In this document: positions 11,593-24,799 of the stretch, piece after piece
Layout: every line of letters starts with the position of its first letter
Numbering within the stretch: the stretch's first letter is position 1
NCBI RefSeq assembly: GCF_000247695.1
Contig: NW_004624751.1
Span: 28,768,821-28,832,820, forward strand
DNA length: 64,000 nucleotides
Direction: 5' to 3'
Origin: Heterocephalus glaber
Taxonomy: Eukaryota > Chordata > Mammalia > Rodentia > Bathyergidae
The notes under the pieces: model-generated
The model's database searches: none
The model's input: only the letters and a program-made list of their open reading frames with translations
What the model was told of the DNA's origin: nothing
Position numbers and translations under genes: made by a program

Positions 11593-11707
11593 CCACTGAT
11601 TAACACTCTGCAGCAATACTTTTGTTATCTCTATTGTTATCGTTCACTGTCAGTGCCAGTCTCTTATAATTGATCCTGCCTATGACAATGACTTGATTTT
11701 TTGAGCA

Positions 11708-11740
11708 AAGTTTTGTTTTGTTGTGTTTTGTTTTGTTTAT
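11708..11740 (+). repeat. (TTTTG)n simple repeat
   Basis: Imperfect pentameric repeat of TTTTG. Confidence 0.85.
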
Positions 11741-11944
11741 GGAAGAAGTCCTCTTTCTTGGAAGAAATTGGATTCAATAATTCCAACTCTGGATTAACCA
11801 ATAGTGCCTTTCACTAAACCTTGCATTATTAGTCAGCAATAATGTATATCATTTATACTGCTTAAATTTCAATCATATACGAGATCACAGATGAATATCA
11901 TATTCTCTGATTTGCTAAGATTTTTAGGAATAAAACTACAGCTA

Positions 11945-12260
11945 AGAAATTCAGTTAGCACACATTGGTGTAGTGCCTACTACATTATACATTATGAGGG
12001 AAACAGTGTGTACATAAACAACCAAGACCGACACTGATGCAATGATTTTTGTGTGAGATTTGTAATTATACTGATAATTTTAATGCAATATTTAATACAA
12101 ATCTGACCAATATTGTAAGTAACTAGACAGTGAGATAGAAATTAGAAAGATATGATTAATATTCATTTTCCATTGAAATGAGGTTTAAGGTGTGTTTTGA
12201 AGAATAGGAAGATAGGGCAGGAGAGGAATGTGTCCATTTGTCTGAAATTAAGAATTTGAT
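11945..12260 (-). repeat. L2 LINE, 3' region
   Basis: Begins like reverse L2 ('tgtagtgcctactacatta', then 'acagtgtgtacataaacaa') and continues with a 'gaagaataggaagatagggcagg' like stretch (near 12200), a known L2 segment order. Moderately diverged. Confidence 0.55.
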
Positions 12261-13460
12261 AATGTGATAGTTAATAATTTAGAGGACACAGTTTGCAGAG
12301 CACCCAATATGTGGTTGAGAAATTGGTACTTTGAAAATCAGTGTGGTACAATCGAAGCATTCTGAAGTGGATGTGATCTGATCCAATTCAACATTTTAAA
12401 CACAAAAGTTCATAAATCTTTTGTGCAATCTGTGTCAAAAAGCAGAAGCAAATAAAGATATGCTACCATAAACTGAAGTTGCTACATTATATCTATCTAA
12501 TAGATCCATTTTGTTTAGTCAAGACAGACTGTCCAACTGGATGAATTAGGCATCAAATTTAAAATGGAGATTTCAATGAAAAATCATGATTTGTGTATCT
12601 GGTAAGAATCTTAAAGATCTGACTTCTATTTTGGTACGGTGATAATTGTCTACAGGTGAGTGGTGTTTGCCTCCTTTCTGTGGAACCTATCTGGGTGGTT
12701 CATGGTCATCCTTACAGAGTCTATTCCCTGCTATGTTCCTGGCATTTGAGTTTGTAGCCTTTATTATAATTTAAGGAGTAAAAATAAAGTTTCAAACTTT
12801 TACCTTACCAAATTCTGGAAAATAGTAGTTAGAATAACAACCTGGAGATAGTCATTGGTGACATAAATCAAAATTTTATGGTCAAATTTTTTCTTAATTT
12901 CATTAATTTTTGCATTGTTAACAATAAATATAGCTTCAAATTGAATCAGGCTAAATTTATTTTTCTTACTACCAGTTCAAAAATATATTTTATTTTCAAG
13001 GAGTAGAACAAGAAAGCAAGACAAAACAAATATAACTGCAAAAAAAGTGATTTTTACTTAAATATCAAGATTTTTATTTTACAGAAGAAAGAGTAAGGAA
13101 AGGGAGAGAGGAACTTCTTTATTTTTTTCAATAATGAATTTTGGGCTTTTAGTTAGATTTCCAACATTCCTATTTTATTGTATCAAATTTACAGCAAATT
13201 TTCAATAATATGTAGTATTCTATATTCTATATCTTATTATTTATAATATCTTCCATATTTTAGGATATGTTTAATGTCAATGATAAAATAATATATTCAT
13301 CTAAAGTATATTAAATGATCAAGAATGTTCTGAAATATAAATGATAGTGTCAATGTAAAAACTAGTTGACATCTGTGTCTTTTGATCACATATAAACAAT
13401 ACTAATGTCATAAAAGCTTAATACAACGCACAAAAAATCTCTACCATGGAGCCTTGAGGA
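12261..13460. other. No recognised feature
   Basis: Unique, very A/T-rich DNA, including 13150-13340 where TA-type words dominate. Confidence 0.4.
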
Positions 13461-13464
13461 ACCT

Positions 13465-13660
13465 CTTAGTTCCCTCAACTTGCCAGCTCTTTCCAACTTT
13501 TATGCTTTGAGGTATGGTACATGTGTACATTATCTGGCTGTCTCCCTTCTTCCTTTGCTGGTCTAATTCCTATTCAGGTCACAGTTACCTATCACAACCT
13601 CCATTCATCTTTCCCTGACTCATCTCCCCCCAGGCTGGGTTAAGAATAGTGTCTGTAATG
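13465..13660 (+). repeat. L2 LINE, 3' region
   Basis: 'tgccagctctttccaactt', 'cctttgctggtc' and 'ctattcaggtcacagtt' follow the L2 order (cf. 'cattcaggtctcagctc'). Confidence 0.5.
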
Positions 13661-13711
13661 TTTTATGATTTACAGAGACTTTTAACACACACTGTGCTAT
13701 TTGATCCTCAT

Positions 13712-13855
13712 TATCCTCATCCATTCATTTGCTCATTCATGAAACCTTTGTGAAGCATCCACTCTATGGCAGGCACTGACCCGGAGAACAGGTTTCCAGG
13801 CATACCGTAAAGAATTCTTGTTCTCAGGTAGCTCACAATTTAGTAGTGAAATCGG
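13712..13855 (-). repeat. L2 LINE 3' end
   Basis: Close to reverse L2 3' text: 'ccactctatggcaggcactg', then a 'ttctcaggtagctcacaattta' block. This is the better preserved of the neighbouring L2 pieces and lies in the opposite orientation to the one just upstream. Confidence 0.75.
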
Positions 13856-14149
13856 TCTGTATGGTTTCTTTGTGGTGAGTCAAAAACCTGAGATTTGTAC
13901 AAGTAGAAACGTAAAAGAGACTGTTGCTGTTGAAAAGAAGACCAGAGATGGGAAGGAAAGAGACAAGGAAAAAATTTGCTGAATTTTGAAGACATTGAGG
14001 AATGATTTGGAAAAGGAAGAGAGGTGGAGAGGAAAGAAGTATCTTCATGACTCCATGATATAGAACGATTTTTGTTATTTTCAGCAATTTAATTCTTAAT
14101 TGGTCTAAGTTGAATACACAACGTGCTGCAAGAATTAGTTCGTTCATTT

Positions 14150-14230
14150 CATGCAATGACTCTAAAGTAGATACGTTTCATAGCAGAGTTTGAGGTTCAG
14201 AAAAGTTAATGCTCCATATTGAGATTATAT
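14150..14230 (-). repeat. Possible MIR fragment
   Basis: 'agagtttgaggttcagaaaag' followed by 'ttaatgctcc' recalls the reverse MIR core. Weak. Confidence 0.3.
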
Positions 14231-14606
14231 TTTGGCTTGTCATTTCCTGAATCCTGTTTTCTAACTTGTGATGTTAAAATTGTCTAGCTGTTCTTTTGCA
14301 AATATTGTGAGTGAATGAAGCCAAGTTTAATTCTAAAATAAAAAATCAAATTTTTGAAACCTTTCTTCTATTTTAATTTGTTTTAAATACATACATATTT
14401 AGCCCTTTGTTTATATTAGATTTTTGTATTTCCCATATATGTATACTCTGAGAATGTTTCACTCAGATGTAACAGAAGTAAAGGCACAAGAATTAAATTT
14501 GGTAAATTGTCATCCAAATCTTGCTGAAAGATAGGGGGAGCTTCTTTTTCTAAATCTGTTTATTTGAAGTGCCAACATAAAAATATCACCTAAAATTCTC
14601 ATTTTC
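14231..14606. other. No recognised feature
   Basis: AT-rich unique DNA up to the TSD of the next SINE. Confidence 0.4.
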
Positions 14607-14621
14607 TGATATTTTTCCCTT

Positions 14622-14714
14622 TTTTGTTTGTTTGTTTTTTGGTACCGGGGATTGAATTCCAGACCTTGAGCTTACAAGGCAGGTGCCAGAACCACTGAGC
14701 TAAATCCCCAGCCC
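14622..14714 (-). repeat. ID-like SINE
   Basis: T-rich tail with GTTT units, then 'ggtaccggggattgaattcc' and 'ccactgagctaaatccccag'. An imperfect TSD ('tgatatttttccctttt' / 'tgatttttgcctttta') starts at 14607 and 14715. Confidence 0.93.
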
Positions 14715-14739
14715 TGATTTTTGCCTTTTAGAAGCAATC

Positions 14740-15785
14740 ATTTAATAAATAAAGGACATGTTAGAACAATGTTCCTTTTAATATAACAATCCTGTGATGT
14801 ACAATGAAATACACTTACTGATTCCAAATTTTATTTTTTGAAAATGTTCTTAAATTGAGCTTGGTATGTATATGCGATTCTGTAAGGATCTTATTATATA
14901 GTTTAATAGAGACACTTAAAAGATGATTTCTACATACTAGTAGAGGACAATTGTTTACTTTTTACCTATTTATTTTAAGAAATTTTCATTACAAATTAAT
15001 TTTACTATGAACAAAATAATAATTATATTTTTTGCAAACTAGAGCTTTTACTAGATTGTTTGATTTAAATTTTCCTTATAGTCATAGGCTCTTGGTCAAC
15101 ATTATAAAGCTATAATGCATAGAGAGTTAAAGAAACACTGAATGCTCTCATTGGTCACTGGGGGGAAATTTGAAAACAATTCACAAATTTTGTTCCTTTA
15201 GCATTTACTCTGAGATCAAAGGAACATATCAGTAAAATGTATACCTTAGAATAATAAATTGCACTTGAGCTACATATTAATAAAAAAGTTAGAAAATGAA
15301 TTAACTGTCAGAAATTTGGCTTATCTTTGCCGTGAATATTATTAACTGAGTTATCTAATCTGTTAGTACCTAAAGTCCTCTTCAAATTAAGATGATTGTG
15401 TATCTCAGTTAGAAGGTCCAGTTCAATTATAAACAATGTATTCTATAATATATTAATTTAATAATTTAGATAAACTGAAAACAGAACAATGGCGCTATTA
15501 TAGACAAATACTTAAAAATTGAGTGCCAAGAGAAGTCAGCACATTTTCTGTAAGTTGTCCAGAAAAAGAAAAAAACACGTACTGAAAGATATACTTCTAA
15601 TCTGCAAATCTGGAGTTTGTGTTAGTCTTTATTTTTAGAATGGTGGACATACATAGATGCTTTCATTATGTCAATGTAATTGAGTACAGATTCACATTAG
15701 GTTTGTAAAAGAGGGCTGTCATATTAAAATTGAGAACATTTTCTTTCTTTTTCATCCACAATTTTGTGGAAGAGGAGAAGAGATT
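14740..15785. other. No recognised feature
   Basis: About 1 kb of unique AT-rich sequence. Confidence 0.4.
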
Positions 15786-15930
15786 CTGTTTGATTAGCAC
15801 TTAGAGAGTACCATGAAAATATTTTCCATTTAATCTTCATAATCACTTTATGATATGGATATTATTCCCATTTCACCAATGAGAAAATGAGATTCATTGT
15901 TTGAGTCAGAAAACAGGTTGTTGGAGTCAG
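15786..15930 (-). repeat. MIR SINE
   Basis: Reverse MIR: 'ttaatcttcataatcac', then 'ttattcccatttcaccaatg' and 'gagaaaatgaga'. Well recognisable. Confidence 0.85.
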
Positions 15931-18234
15931 GCCATGATGGCTTTTGAAGTTTGTGTCACTTTACTTCACTTATCTTCCAGGAGAAAATATCAGTATTCTC
16001 TACTCCCATTTAAAGGGTTATTCCTGAAACTAACATGGAGATTGTTGAGTGTTAATGGTGCAAGACAGGGAAATACTATGAATAACTGGAATTATGGAAA
16101 GCCAGGAGAACAGATGGTATAAACGTGGTTGACTGTTAAAACAGAAAGCTAGGATGTAGCCCTGGTGAGCTTTAAGGATACTTAATAGATGTTTTTATCA
16201 TAAGTCAAAGACTTCTGAGACTTTTAGACAGGGATTGAGTAGGGAGTAATGAAGAAAGAACAAGTTGTTCCGATCAAGTCAGGTGAAAGTCAGTTATCTG
16301 GAGGTAAGGGAAAAAACAATAAAGAACTTAAAAATGTTACCAGTGCTTTTACAAAGTAAAACCATCAAGACTTATTAGGGAGGAGAAGAGATGCCAAGTT
16401 TTCTATCTGATTAAGTAGAATTTAAATATAATTTTTTCTCAGAAATGAAATTATATGTAAGAAGATACTCTCAATAAAGCTAAAAGGCAGCTGTACAAGA
16501 TAGCTGCACATAATTTTTGTGAATGATACATCTTCAATGAGGGTAAATGATCCGAGACTCTAAAAATTCAACTGCTGTTATTACTCTATTTTTATTGCTT
16601 ATTATAGCATCACCAAAACTAGAACCCTGAATTAACACTAACTGATCTAATTCTTTATTAACTAGTGTGCTAATAAAATATTCTATCAAAAATAACATTC
16701 AAAGTTGTAATGCTATACTATTTACATTTTCTTAGATTATTTCCCCTATTAAAAATTGGAATTAAATACTGTTTTAAGGTTATATGTAAAAATTGATAGT
16801 GAACTTTAATTCTATAATCTGACCTAAAACCTGAAAATCAAAAGTTTATCTTTAATATAGCCTAAAATAACAGTAAAAAGTGACCTCAGGATGGTGCTGC
16901 CAACCCCAACTGTGAAACATTTTGCTATGGACTATTTCCCTTATAGATTGTGCCCATTAAATGTTTCTGCTCATATTTGTAGAGCAATAGTGACTTTGAG
17001 AAATACACAGGAAGGAAGGAAATGTTTGGTCAAATTACTGCTTAATTATTCCAAAGCTGGAGTGACTGGCTTTGTTTTGCCTCTCTTACTGAATAACTTT
17101 TGATGCAATCAAACGGAAAAGTCAGGAAATTAACTTTTATGGAAATTGAGTCATGCATTAAATGCATTTCCAATTCTGATACTGTTTATTTAGTAACCAG
17201 TAAAACTGAACCAAACTGTGCTATGAATTGAAGGATCATGACTTCAAATACGCAATCCTGTTTTCTTTATTATTCCTTCACTTGGCTGGCAATCTCTTGG
17301 AAGTTTTTATCAATCTATTGGTACTTAAGTAAAAAATACTAATGTCTGTGACATTATGGTTTGAATTTTAGTCAAGTTTATCTGCAACAACAAAAATTTT
17401 GCATTCAGTCCTATTTACTATCTATTGTCATTTTATTTTTGGGTTCTTTTGTGAGCACCGTTCACATAACCTTAATATAGAAAGAAGTCAGTGACAGCTG
17501 GACTCAATGCAGCCTTCACATTTTACAAAGAAGACTACGTGAAAAACAGAAAAGAAGCAACTGTAACTAATGCATGTGTGTCTTTGCATGAATGTGTATG
17601 TGCTTGTGTTTGTTTGTAGAGGCAGAACTTTAAAAATCAATGCAAAGATATTAAAGCTTCTCATGATTATACTGAAATCTCAGAAAGTGAAGTGACATGC
17701 CTCTTTATTTTTAAATTCTACATTTCAGGCTTAAAATTACTCATGTTGCCTACACAACTGTAGTGCTGTGATGATTGTTATCTGTCCATTTCCTGTAGAT
17801 TCTCAGTTTGAGGTAGCGTTTGTACAGGACCTTTCAGCCATAACTTTTGGTGAGTGTGAAGGCACAGATTCCACATTGCCCCTGGCGTAGCAGTATATTA
17901 GTAAAGACCTGGAAACAATAGTCTTCCTACCTGTAGCCTGTGTTGATAAATCATTAATTTAGCTTTATAAAAAATTATTGTGACTCATTTTGTCCCTGAC
18001 AGAATAATCATGCTGTAGGGTCTACTGAAGAAAAGTTGGATTTGCCATAGGATATAGAGTAATTGAAGAGATTTTCAAGAGCATATAAAGACATGTACTT
18101 AGAATGGATAGGCTCCTGATCTAATGAAAAGAACACACAGAATTCAGAGTTGGATTAATCTAGGAATAAGCCAAAAGTTGTATAGTGTTTTAGCTTTGTT
18201 TCCACATCACTAATATGCACGAAAGGCCTTCCTC
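15931..18234. other. Mostly unassigned
   Basis: 2.3 kb. Short frames at 15901-16122 and 16891-17103 show no domains. 16100-16320 is purine-rich and could be a decayed L2 segment, but I could not align it convincingly. Confidence 0.35.
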
Positions 18235-18312
18235 AGAAAGTTGGTGTCAGAACTACATGAAACAACATATAAAGTTTCTACAATATGGTATGCACTCAGG
18301 AGATGTTTGTTT
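18235..18312 (+). repeat. MIR/L2-type 3' fragment
   Basis: 'gaaacaacatataaagttt', then 'atggtatgcactcaggagatg' resembles the MIR 3' end (cf. 'acatagtaagcgctcaataaatg'). Confidence 0.5.
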
Positions 18313-20338
18313 CTTCTGCCTGCACATGTTTTCAATCATAGTGATATGGTAGAACATCATTTTTACACTGACACCTTCAGAGTATATTACAGGGATCCAG
18401 ATGAAGGGAGCCATTCTCATTCAAAGAGCACTTTGAGTTACATTATCCAGTCTACTTGCATATGATAAGCGAAATTCTCCACAGTAAGAAATACAGACAA
18501 GACTAGATTATTGTGTGATGCATAAAATATGGGAATGATTTTGGAAATGTAGCTGCTACCTTAAAAAATAACTCCTTAATTTTTATCTGTTTTAGTGCTA
18601 CCTTTGATATATATATTCTAATTATGTAGATCAATCTGTAGGTCAGTAGTGTTGCAAGTCTCACTGATTAGTGTGAACCCCAGAAAATATGATTTTCTTT
18701 CAGGGCTATGTTAATCCAGGGAGTCACATCACTAAATATTATTTTGAGAATTTGTTTATTAAAAGCATTTGTTTGACATTAGAACAATCACTCTATGTTG
18801 TTGTTGCTGTTGTGCTTTTGGGTGTTTTCTTTCTTCTTTTTTAAAATGTGTGTTGCTTTGTTTTGTTTTGTTTTGGGGAAGATAATACAGAGACTGGACT
18901 CTGCCTCTACCCTACTTATAGGAAGTAGTAAAATTAAAGCCTTAATGATTAATGTGCATAGTTTCTGAACAAATGCAAAACAACAACCTTTATGAAGATT
19001 ATTTGTATGCCATTTTCATTGGTTTACTCCAAAGATATATTCTCAATGATAATAAAGTAATAAAAGATTGTTTTCACAGCTGTTTGTCTTTGATTACATA
19101 TTTCTTTGAAGTACTGTAATAAGACAGACTTTGAACCTGGAAAGAGATCAAATAATGAATTGTTCTGCTTTGTGAAGCTTAAGAAGGGATTTTATTGTCG
19201 AAACATATAGTGCGACATATTTTTTCTTCTAACAGTTAAATAATGGTTGAAAGTACTATGAGATCATTACAGATGGACTAGATTAAAGGGCTTGAGGCCA
19301 AGTGTGGGTGATCGGTACCAAAAAATTGGTGCTTCAGTTGAAAAAGTCAGGTTTTATAATTATGAAAAATTTCGTTTTGGTTTAGTTTTTATAAAGATGT
19401 TAGAATGTATTCTCATACTTATCATACTTATCTCTAAAGTCAACACAAAATTTAAAAAATTTCTAAATGCCATGAGATTTATTCCAAATTTGCCATCCAC
19501 TTCAAGTTTAGGCAGATTAGATTAAGGACAGTCTGTAAATTAACCTAAATGTTATTAATAAAAGGACATTAACAAACATCATGTGGTTTTTCTTTCAGCT
19601 AAAATAAGGATTCAGAAAATGTAGCAAATTATTCAATTGTAACACTTACAATAGGTTTTTAGGTGTTACGTGTCAATATAGTTGTAACTATTGTCGTTTC
19701 TATCTAAATTTTCTCTAAGAATTACTTAATATTCACTGATCAGCAGGCTTGTGGTAGATATTATAAAATAATAGAATTAGACATAATTTTAGCTCTTTGT
19801 TTTGGTTCAATCGAGGATGCACTGTATATCATTATTATAAAGCATCAAATGGTAATAGAGTATCTATTTCCATAGAACATAATTTGTTTTTAAGGTTATG
19901 TTTAAACCAAAGACTGCTTTTGTAAATACTTGGAAGTTCGTGACCATGTATTTTTGAGAGAAAGAATAACATTTATGTGCATATTTTAGGATCTCATTTA
20001 CTCAGCATAATATTTTTCCAAACTAGTTTTTGTTTTATTTAGAAGAAACTTTTTTCTTTATTTAAGATATAAACCTTTCAAATGATAATTTTCATGGAAA
20101 TACCAGACAAAGGAATATTGTATCTTTAGAGATTTTTATGATGAAGGTGTGTTTAAGAGATGTCACTTTGATATTTCTACATTATGTCCTACATTTGTCA
20201 GCTAAAACCAGGATATTGCCTCAATGAGAAAAAGCATGTTCTGCACTTGTCAAAAGGCAGTAAGTAATGATTAAAATAGCAGTGTGAAACGCTAGGAGAT
20301 TAAAGTGATGCTAATGATAAGTGAGAGAAGAAAAGGGC
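18313..20338. other. No recognised feature
   Basis: Includes a (TTTTG)n patch near 18856-18875 and a 77-codon frame at 19292-19525 without recognisable features. Confidence 0.4.
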
Positions 20339-20339
20339 A

Positions 20340-20500
20340 AGCTATATTTTAATCCCTGAGAGAATGGTTAATGACTTCTATTGCCTGAGATTAAACTAAA
20401 CCTGTCTCATCAGCTTTTTCTGCCTGGTGAAAAAAAGCTCTCTGCACTTTAATTTATTAAAGTCTTTTAAGGAAGCACATTGATCTACAGAGGTTAAACT
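20340..20500. other. Candidate conserved non-coding element E
   Basis: Stretch free of simple repeats with homeodomain-like words ('ctttaatttattaaag' is nearly palindromic, about 20448-20463). No coding frame. Assigned on texture only. Confidence 0.25.
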
Positions 20501-21040
20501 TTCAAAAATTGTGCAAAATACACACAAATGCTTTAACAAAAGTGTGATTTTGTTGCTTTTAGGTATGCTCACAGATTTATAAAGAATCCATTGTCTGTGC
20601 CTTAGTATGTTTAATTAAGGAATATTAATTACTTAAACTGGAAGACTTGTTCCTTTTAAAAACCAGAACTTATTCATATTGCTGTGCAGGCGAGGGGCTG
20701 GTATACTGTAGAGGATATTAGTCCATATGAAGAGATTAAATTATAGTAGTAATTACTACATGGTGTGTTCAGAATAATATGTGTGGTATTCGAAAAATAA
20801 TTATTGTGTTTAAAAACTCTAAAAACTACAGTAAACTATAATCTTTAAATAGATGAACCAGCTATTAGCTTTAGATGACACGTTGCTGCTGTTTTCAATC
20901 ATTGATGATTTACTTGGTTTTCCAAGTGGTTATGTTCATCTTTACCCATCCTCCACCATGAAGATAATGTCTAACTTCATGCAAGTAACATTTACCTTTA
21001 CAAATGGTAAATATATTTACTATTTACCTTTGTTTACCAT
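20501..21040. other. No recognised feature
   Basis: Carries a 64-codon plus-strand frame (20853-21047) ending in the TG microsatellite that follows; no domain. Confidence 0.4.
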
Positions 21041-21046
21041 TTCCTA

Positions 21047-21088
21047 GTGTGTGTGTGTATGTGTGTTTATGTGTGTGTGTGTGTTTAA
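21047..21088 (+). repeat. Interrupted (TG)n microsatellite
   Basis: TG units interrupted by TATG and TTTATG. Confidence 0.9.
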
Positions 21089-21340
21089 TGGTGTAGAAAG
21101 AGAAAGATGGACAATTATAAGAATGCTTCTCATCTTGTTATGCTTTTGAAAACCATAGTCAAAGTACTTTTTTGCAAAACTTTATCTTACTTAGGTTAGG
21201 TTATCATAAACAGAACATTTTTCACTAAGTCAGATTACTGTAGTTTACTGTTTCATTGTAGCAAAGGAAAATCTATTTCTCTTTCTTGAAAGGCATACTT
21301 CTTTCTAGTGGTCTGTGAGTACTACACTGGTTTAAAAGCT

Positions 21341-21366
21341 ACTCTCTCTCTCTCTCTTTTTTTTTG
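21341..21366 (+). repeat. (CT)n followed by poly(T)
   Basis: A CT run passes directly into T9; a polypyrimidine tract. Confidence 0.85.
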
Positions 21367-21570
21367 CAAAAGTGATTACCAGGATGCTTAAATTGATATA
21401 GTCCTTTACATTTAAATACTCAAATGACTTTTTAATTCAACAGTTTAAAATCAAGGTCATATTTCACCCTTAAAGAAATATATCATTTGATCATTCTGGC
21501 AAAGATTTAAAAATTTTTTTTTGTTGTTTTAGTCTCCCCCCACCATTTTTGTTTTTGGTAATGATGTGGG

Positions 21571-21590
21571 TTTTTTTTTTTTTTTTTTTA
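21571..21590 (+). repeat. Poly(T) run
   Basis: About 20 T without an adjacent recognisable SINE body. The surrounding 21500-21570 is also T-rich. Possibly the tail of an unrecognised retroposed sequence on the minus strand. Confidence 0.7.
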
Positions 21591-22279
21591 ACAATACTCC
21601 TTATTCTTAAGAGTAGATTTCTAATGACTAAACCAAGAATAAGGAAGAACACTTCGAAAATATTATTACCTAAAATGTTTTTAAAACTTTATTTTCTACC
21701 TAGCTTTTTAGGCTAGGGAGTTTAAACTCGATACATTCTTTGATGTTAATGAAACACCAATTTTTCTGAAGGCCATGGAGCCCTAATGAGCACCTTCTTA
21801 TAAAAGAACATTTAATCAAGGTTTATTTTTAACTTGTTTAAACAGATCTAATAGTTTGTGCTGATTTCATTTCAGTATAATAATTGCTAGCAATCCTATT
21901 AGTAAGTCCTAGTACAGGGAAGTTAACACAAATTCCATTTTAATGAGAATAGCGTTACAGCAAAAATCATGTAGTCAAGGAAAGATCTGCTTTGCTCTGA
22001 AGGGTAAGAGACACCTGGCTATTGTGTACATAATTATTTTTTCTCATATAACTCTCTAGGTCCTGAGAAACTAATACGGATATGGAATCCTGTAGCTTTA
22101 GTTAATACAGATTTTTATTGCCATTAAGTGAGAAAGAGATAATAATTATCACACTTATTTGGTAAAGACATTTTTGAAAAGTAAGCTACATTTGCCAAGA
22201 AGATTTTGTTATAGATGTTTTCCTTGTAATAAGGCTTGTTCTGTTACTTAATTAAAATAGGTACTTGTAACATATATAA
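21591..22279. other. No recognised feature
   Basis: Unique sequence between a poly(T) run and a plus-strand SINE. Confidence 0.4.
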
Positions 22280-22286
22280 AAATTAA

Positions 22287-22371
22287 CCAAAGCTGGGGGT
22301 GTAGATCAGTTGTAGAGCACATGCTGAACATTCATGAACCCCTGTTTCCATTCACAGCATCCCTCTCCCCC
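22287..22371 (+). repeat. Older ID-related tRNA-derived SINE
   Basis: 'gctgggggtgtagatcagttg' is a diverged A-box region and 'gaacccctgtttccattcac' a decayed B-box region. A short direct repeat 'aaattaa' (22280-22286 and 22372-22378) may be the TSD. It differs from the younger copies by the GCTGGGG start and the lack of the GCC/GCCTGCTG block. Confidence 0.75.
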
Positions 22372-22650
22372 AAATTAATCTTTGAATGTCTTTTTTCATT
22401 TTTTTCTAGAACATTAGATATGATAAAATTAGTTACTAGATTATTCGACATATAAATTATAGAACTGACAATTAAAGAATGGTTTAGACTACCAGAATAA
22501 TGCCACATAATTTCAGCTGGTATTACATAATAGGATAATTTTTTAAAAAGATGACAAAATAATCTGACTACCAGCCAAATGCTTTAAATACCATTATCTT
22601 ACTATTAGAATTGGCTTAAAATAACATTGTGATACTTTAGACTGTTGAAT

Positions 22651-22690
22651 GCATGTGAAATTGTCAGTGCATGTGAAATTGTCAGTGCAT
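22651..22690 (+). repeat. 18-bp tandem duplication
   Basis: Unit 'gcatgtgaaattgtcagt' at 22651-22668 and 22669-22686, plus the first four bases again. The two units are identical. Confidence 0.95.
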
Positions 22691-23520
22691 TTACGAATGA
22701 ACAAAGCAAAAATCAAAAATAAGATTCTTTTGCAGTGAAAATTCAAGAAGCAAAGGATTTCAGGCTCAGTAATGAAAGTGAATATCTGCTAAGTTCAGGT
22801 TATAATCTTTTAAACTTTTTATTACTTAATATGACACAGTGACATTTAAAATATGGAGAAATTGAAGATAAATAATATAGAGTGAATGGCAGAATTGATT
22901 TAAAATTTTAAAGCTGTACTAAAAGTATTCTAATGCACTGAAGGGCATTTGTAAGTTATACATTGTTTATAGGTTTCTGATTAGAATCCCAAAGCATAGT
23001 GTATTACAGCTTCCTTTTCTTATGTGAAAGAATATTGTCTGTAGAAAATAGTGGATAATGAAATTAGACTCTTTTTCATGTAAATCATCTACTTTTTGTG
23101 AAAGGTTTTTATGCATAAGATCATGTCACCTATTATTAATTTCAGTCAATAACTGATAGAATTTGGTGTTCTGGAAGATTTCTTTCTGAAGATTACATTT
23201 ATTGCTCAAAAAAGGTAAAATCAAAGTAATGCTTTGAGAACTATGAATTTTATAGCATCAATATAAGAAATATTTTTTACACGAGTACTAAAATCATAGC
23301 ATTGTGATAACTTAATAACTTGAAATATTATTTACTACATTTGGTGTTAAAAAGTATCTGATTTACAATCTACTATTTTCCTCAGAAAAAACGACCTCAC
23401 AAAGTGTACATCCTAATCAACCAAAGTGGGTGATATGAATTAGTCATGTAGATATGGGTTTTATCTTTGATATATTGGATTTTATATTCTTGGCGTGAAA
23501 CCTAAATATTCACTTTTAAA
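22691..23520. other. No recognised feature
   Basis: Unique AT-rich sequence. Confidence 0.4.
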
Positions 23521-23530
23521 GAATTCTACA

Positions 23531-23651
23531 CCTGGGCATGGTGGCACATGTCTCTAATCCCAACACTTGGGAGGGTGAGACAGGAGGATTGCCCTGAATT
23601 CAAGGCCAGTCTGTGTTATACAGAAAGCCTCTGTTTAAAGAAAAAAAAAAA
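23531..23651 (+). repeat. B1 SINE with TSD
   Basis: 'gggcatggtggcacatgtct' through 'ggccagtctgtgttatac' and an A13 tail. TSD 'aattctaca' at 23522-23530 and 23652-23660. The 69-codon frame starting at 23548 lies in this element. Confidence 0.93.
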
Positions 23652-23661
23652 AATTCTACAG

Positions 23662-24715
23662 ATGTTTCTGTTGCAAGGTTGGAGAACTATTATTTTAGAG
23701 TGTGTAAAACTTTGCATGCTAAATAAAGAAAGTTCATTTTTAAAACTTTGTAGCTAATAAAATGGAACTAGAAGATTAAAATATTTTGTGTAGAGTGTTA
23801 TCAAATCTTTAAAGGAGTTAGGACAAAAAGTTTCAGAAAGACATTTAAATATGATCTTTGTAGTTTTATTTGTCAAACTTAGTACTTCTTCCACTGACAG
23901 TGTACACTCAAATGAATTATGTCATCCTAACTCTAGTTCCTAGTCTATCAAGCACAAACAAACTCACACTACTTGTGCTGAATGCTTATACACATTGCAT
24001 TCTGAATACTAATTTGGAATGAATTTACAAATCCAAAAGAACTGCAATGTTTGATGAACAGGTCACCACAGAAACTAATTACCTTTTACTCTTTTGTCAA
24101 GATAAAGAAGTATAGTAGAGATGAAAATGGTGGCAAATGAATTATAGTATCAAAACTAAGGGGAAAATAACCCCAACAATCACAAAATGTGCAATAAAAA
24201 TGTGTATTGTCAAATGAGTCATTAATGGATTCTTCTTAATTCTACAAACTGTGATGTTAAAAATTGTCTAGAGATCATATTTTTCTTGAGCTGTATAAAC
24301 AATTTAAAAGAAATTTAGTCAACAATACAAGTAGTGCAACATCTATCAAACAATGCCAGGAAAGGTTTTGTTTAAAGATTATTCCATATTTTATCTGGCT
24401 GCCTTATTTTGTTCTAAAATTGCCTGTCTTTTTTGAATTAGAAAAGAAAAAAAATGACATCTGTATAGCTTACTTACTGAGCTCAGAACTATATAACTGT
24501 AAGTACAATACTTTAAAAAAGTGAACATAATTTTAAATGTCTTACTTTCTAAAAGGCAAATACTGTAACTGTTTTCCAATCACATTTATTGAATATTCAT
24601 TTTAAGAAAAGCTATGTGTAGGAATAAAGAATTATTTTTCTATTGCATTGAAACACATTCCAAACCTTCCTATTTGCATGGAGCTTCTCATTGGCCAGTC
24701 ATAAGGAATCAGTCT
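23662..24715. other. No recognised feature
   Basis: Two overlapping frames on opposite strands (24264-24524 and 24391-24579) are shadows of each other in low-complexity AT-rich DNA; neither has a domain. Confidence 0.4.
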
Positions 24716-24798
24716 ATTTTTCTTCAGTACTGGAGATTGAACATGAGGGCTTGCTTATTCTGAGCACATGCTGTATCACTGAGATACACCTATAGCCC
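24716..24798 (-). repeat. Older ID-related SINE
   Basis: 'cagtactggagattgaacatg', then 'cactgagatacacctatagccc' is a reverse tRNA-derived unit, more diverged than the TSD-bearing copies. Confidence 0.7.
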
Positions 24799-24799
24799 A

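Noticed and set aside
11397..11606. Minus-strand frame with a Thr-His repeat
   Set aside because: The repeat is the translated (TG)n microsatellite.
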